Source: Baffinella frigidus (lineage: Eukaryota; Cryptophyceae; Cryptomonadales; Baffinellaceae). From it: a DNA stretch of 11,076 bases. The stretch's first letter is position 1; every line of letters begins with the position of its first letter. Shown here piece by piece: positions 10,906 through 11,076 of this stretch. Location of the stretch: contig MU647439.1 of the NCBI GenBank assembly GCA_026770585.1, forward strand, positions 61,299 to 72,374, written 5' to 3'. A program made the position numbers and the translations under genes. The notes beneath the pieces were generated by a model. That model was not told the origin of the DNA and did not search any database. It saw only the letters and a list, made by a program, of their open reading frames with translations.

Positions 10906-11076
10906 TGAATCTCTCTTTCTTTGTCTCTCGTTCTCTCTCTGTCTGGCTCGCTCTCTCGCTCGCTCTATATCCCCCCCACCCTCCCTCCCTCTCTCCCTCT
11001 CTCTCTCTCTCTCTCTCGCCTTTTCTCTCTCACTCTCTCTCTCACCCCCCGATATCTCTCTCTCTCTCACACACAC
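10906..11076. repeat. CT-rich simple-sequence tract
   Basis: (CT)n, (CTCG)n and C-runs to the window end. No gene. Confidence 0.95.

Overview
The window looks like a piece of a large, repeat-rich eukaryotic nuclear genome, most likely of a photosynthetic protist. I infer this from many interstitial TTTAGGG-type (plant/alga-type) telomere-like tracts on both strands, GT/GC..AG-bounded exon-like islands, a C2H2 zinc-finger gene, abundant CT/GA microsatellites and many fold-back (MITE-like) elements, with no bacterial-type operon. A cryptophyte alga would fit, but the taxon is a guess. There is no rRNA, tRNA, CRISPR array or bacterial insertion sequence that I can see.

Layout. 1-2290 is repeats and fold-back elements: a CT tract, an 11-bp tandem array, several inverted repeats, a TACAGGGGTACC-ended family, and the first copy of a 102-bp multi-hairpin element. 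2290-2860 is a block of direct repeats that read on the minus strand as exon-like pieces. 3076-3760 holds telomere-like DNA, the second copy of the 102-bp element and a 212-bp inverted-repeat element. 3790-4675 holds four copies of a ~50-70 bp GC-rich exon-like module embedded in a TTGTA(C/G)AG minisatellite.

4940-6790 is the most informative part. On the minus strand, short islands bounded by AG and GT or GC read as pieces of a Got1/Sft2-type vesicle-transport membrane protein. Exons A (5576-5526), B (5290-5165) and C (4989 to about 4943) are in family order and share phase 1. The exon for the last membrane helix (exon D) is instead found upstream, in three copies plus one fragment (6786-6156). 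The introns between these islands consist almost entirely of telomere-like 7-mers or of a 16-bp minisatellite. This suggests local exon amplification together with repeat-filled introns.

6820-8010 carries further duplicated exon-like modules and G-run repeats. 8020-8710 is GC-rich with long overlapping open frames that I cannot assign. 8670-9135 has a dense cluster of GGTAAC/GTTACC words. 9175-9524 encodes four C2H2 zinc fingers, with a phase-compatible possible first exon at 8864-9005. 9555-9920 has two small unassigned open frames. 9957-9986 is a perfect 30-bp palindrome, 10196-10391 is a fold-back element with 80-bp arms at 96% identity and a TA duplication, 10712-10817 is a second TACAGGGGTACC-family element, and the window ends in CT-rich simple sequence.

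Only the zinc-finger and Got1-like assignments point to functions: nucleic-acid binding, and ER-Golgi membrane traffic. Nothing here suggests the genes work together. The distinctive signal is the architecture of exons, introns and hairpin-forming repeats.
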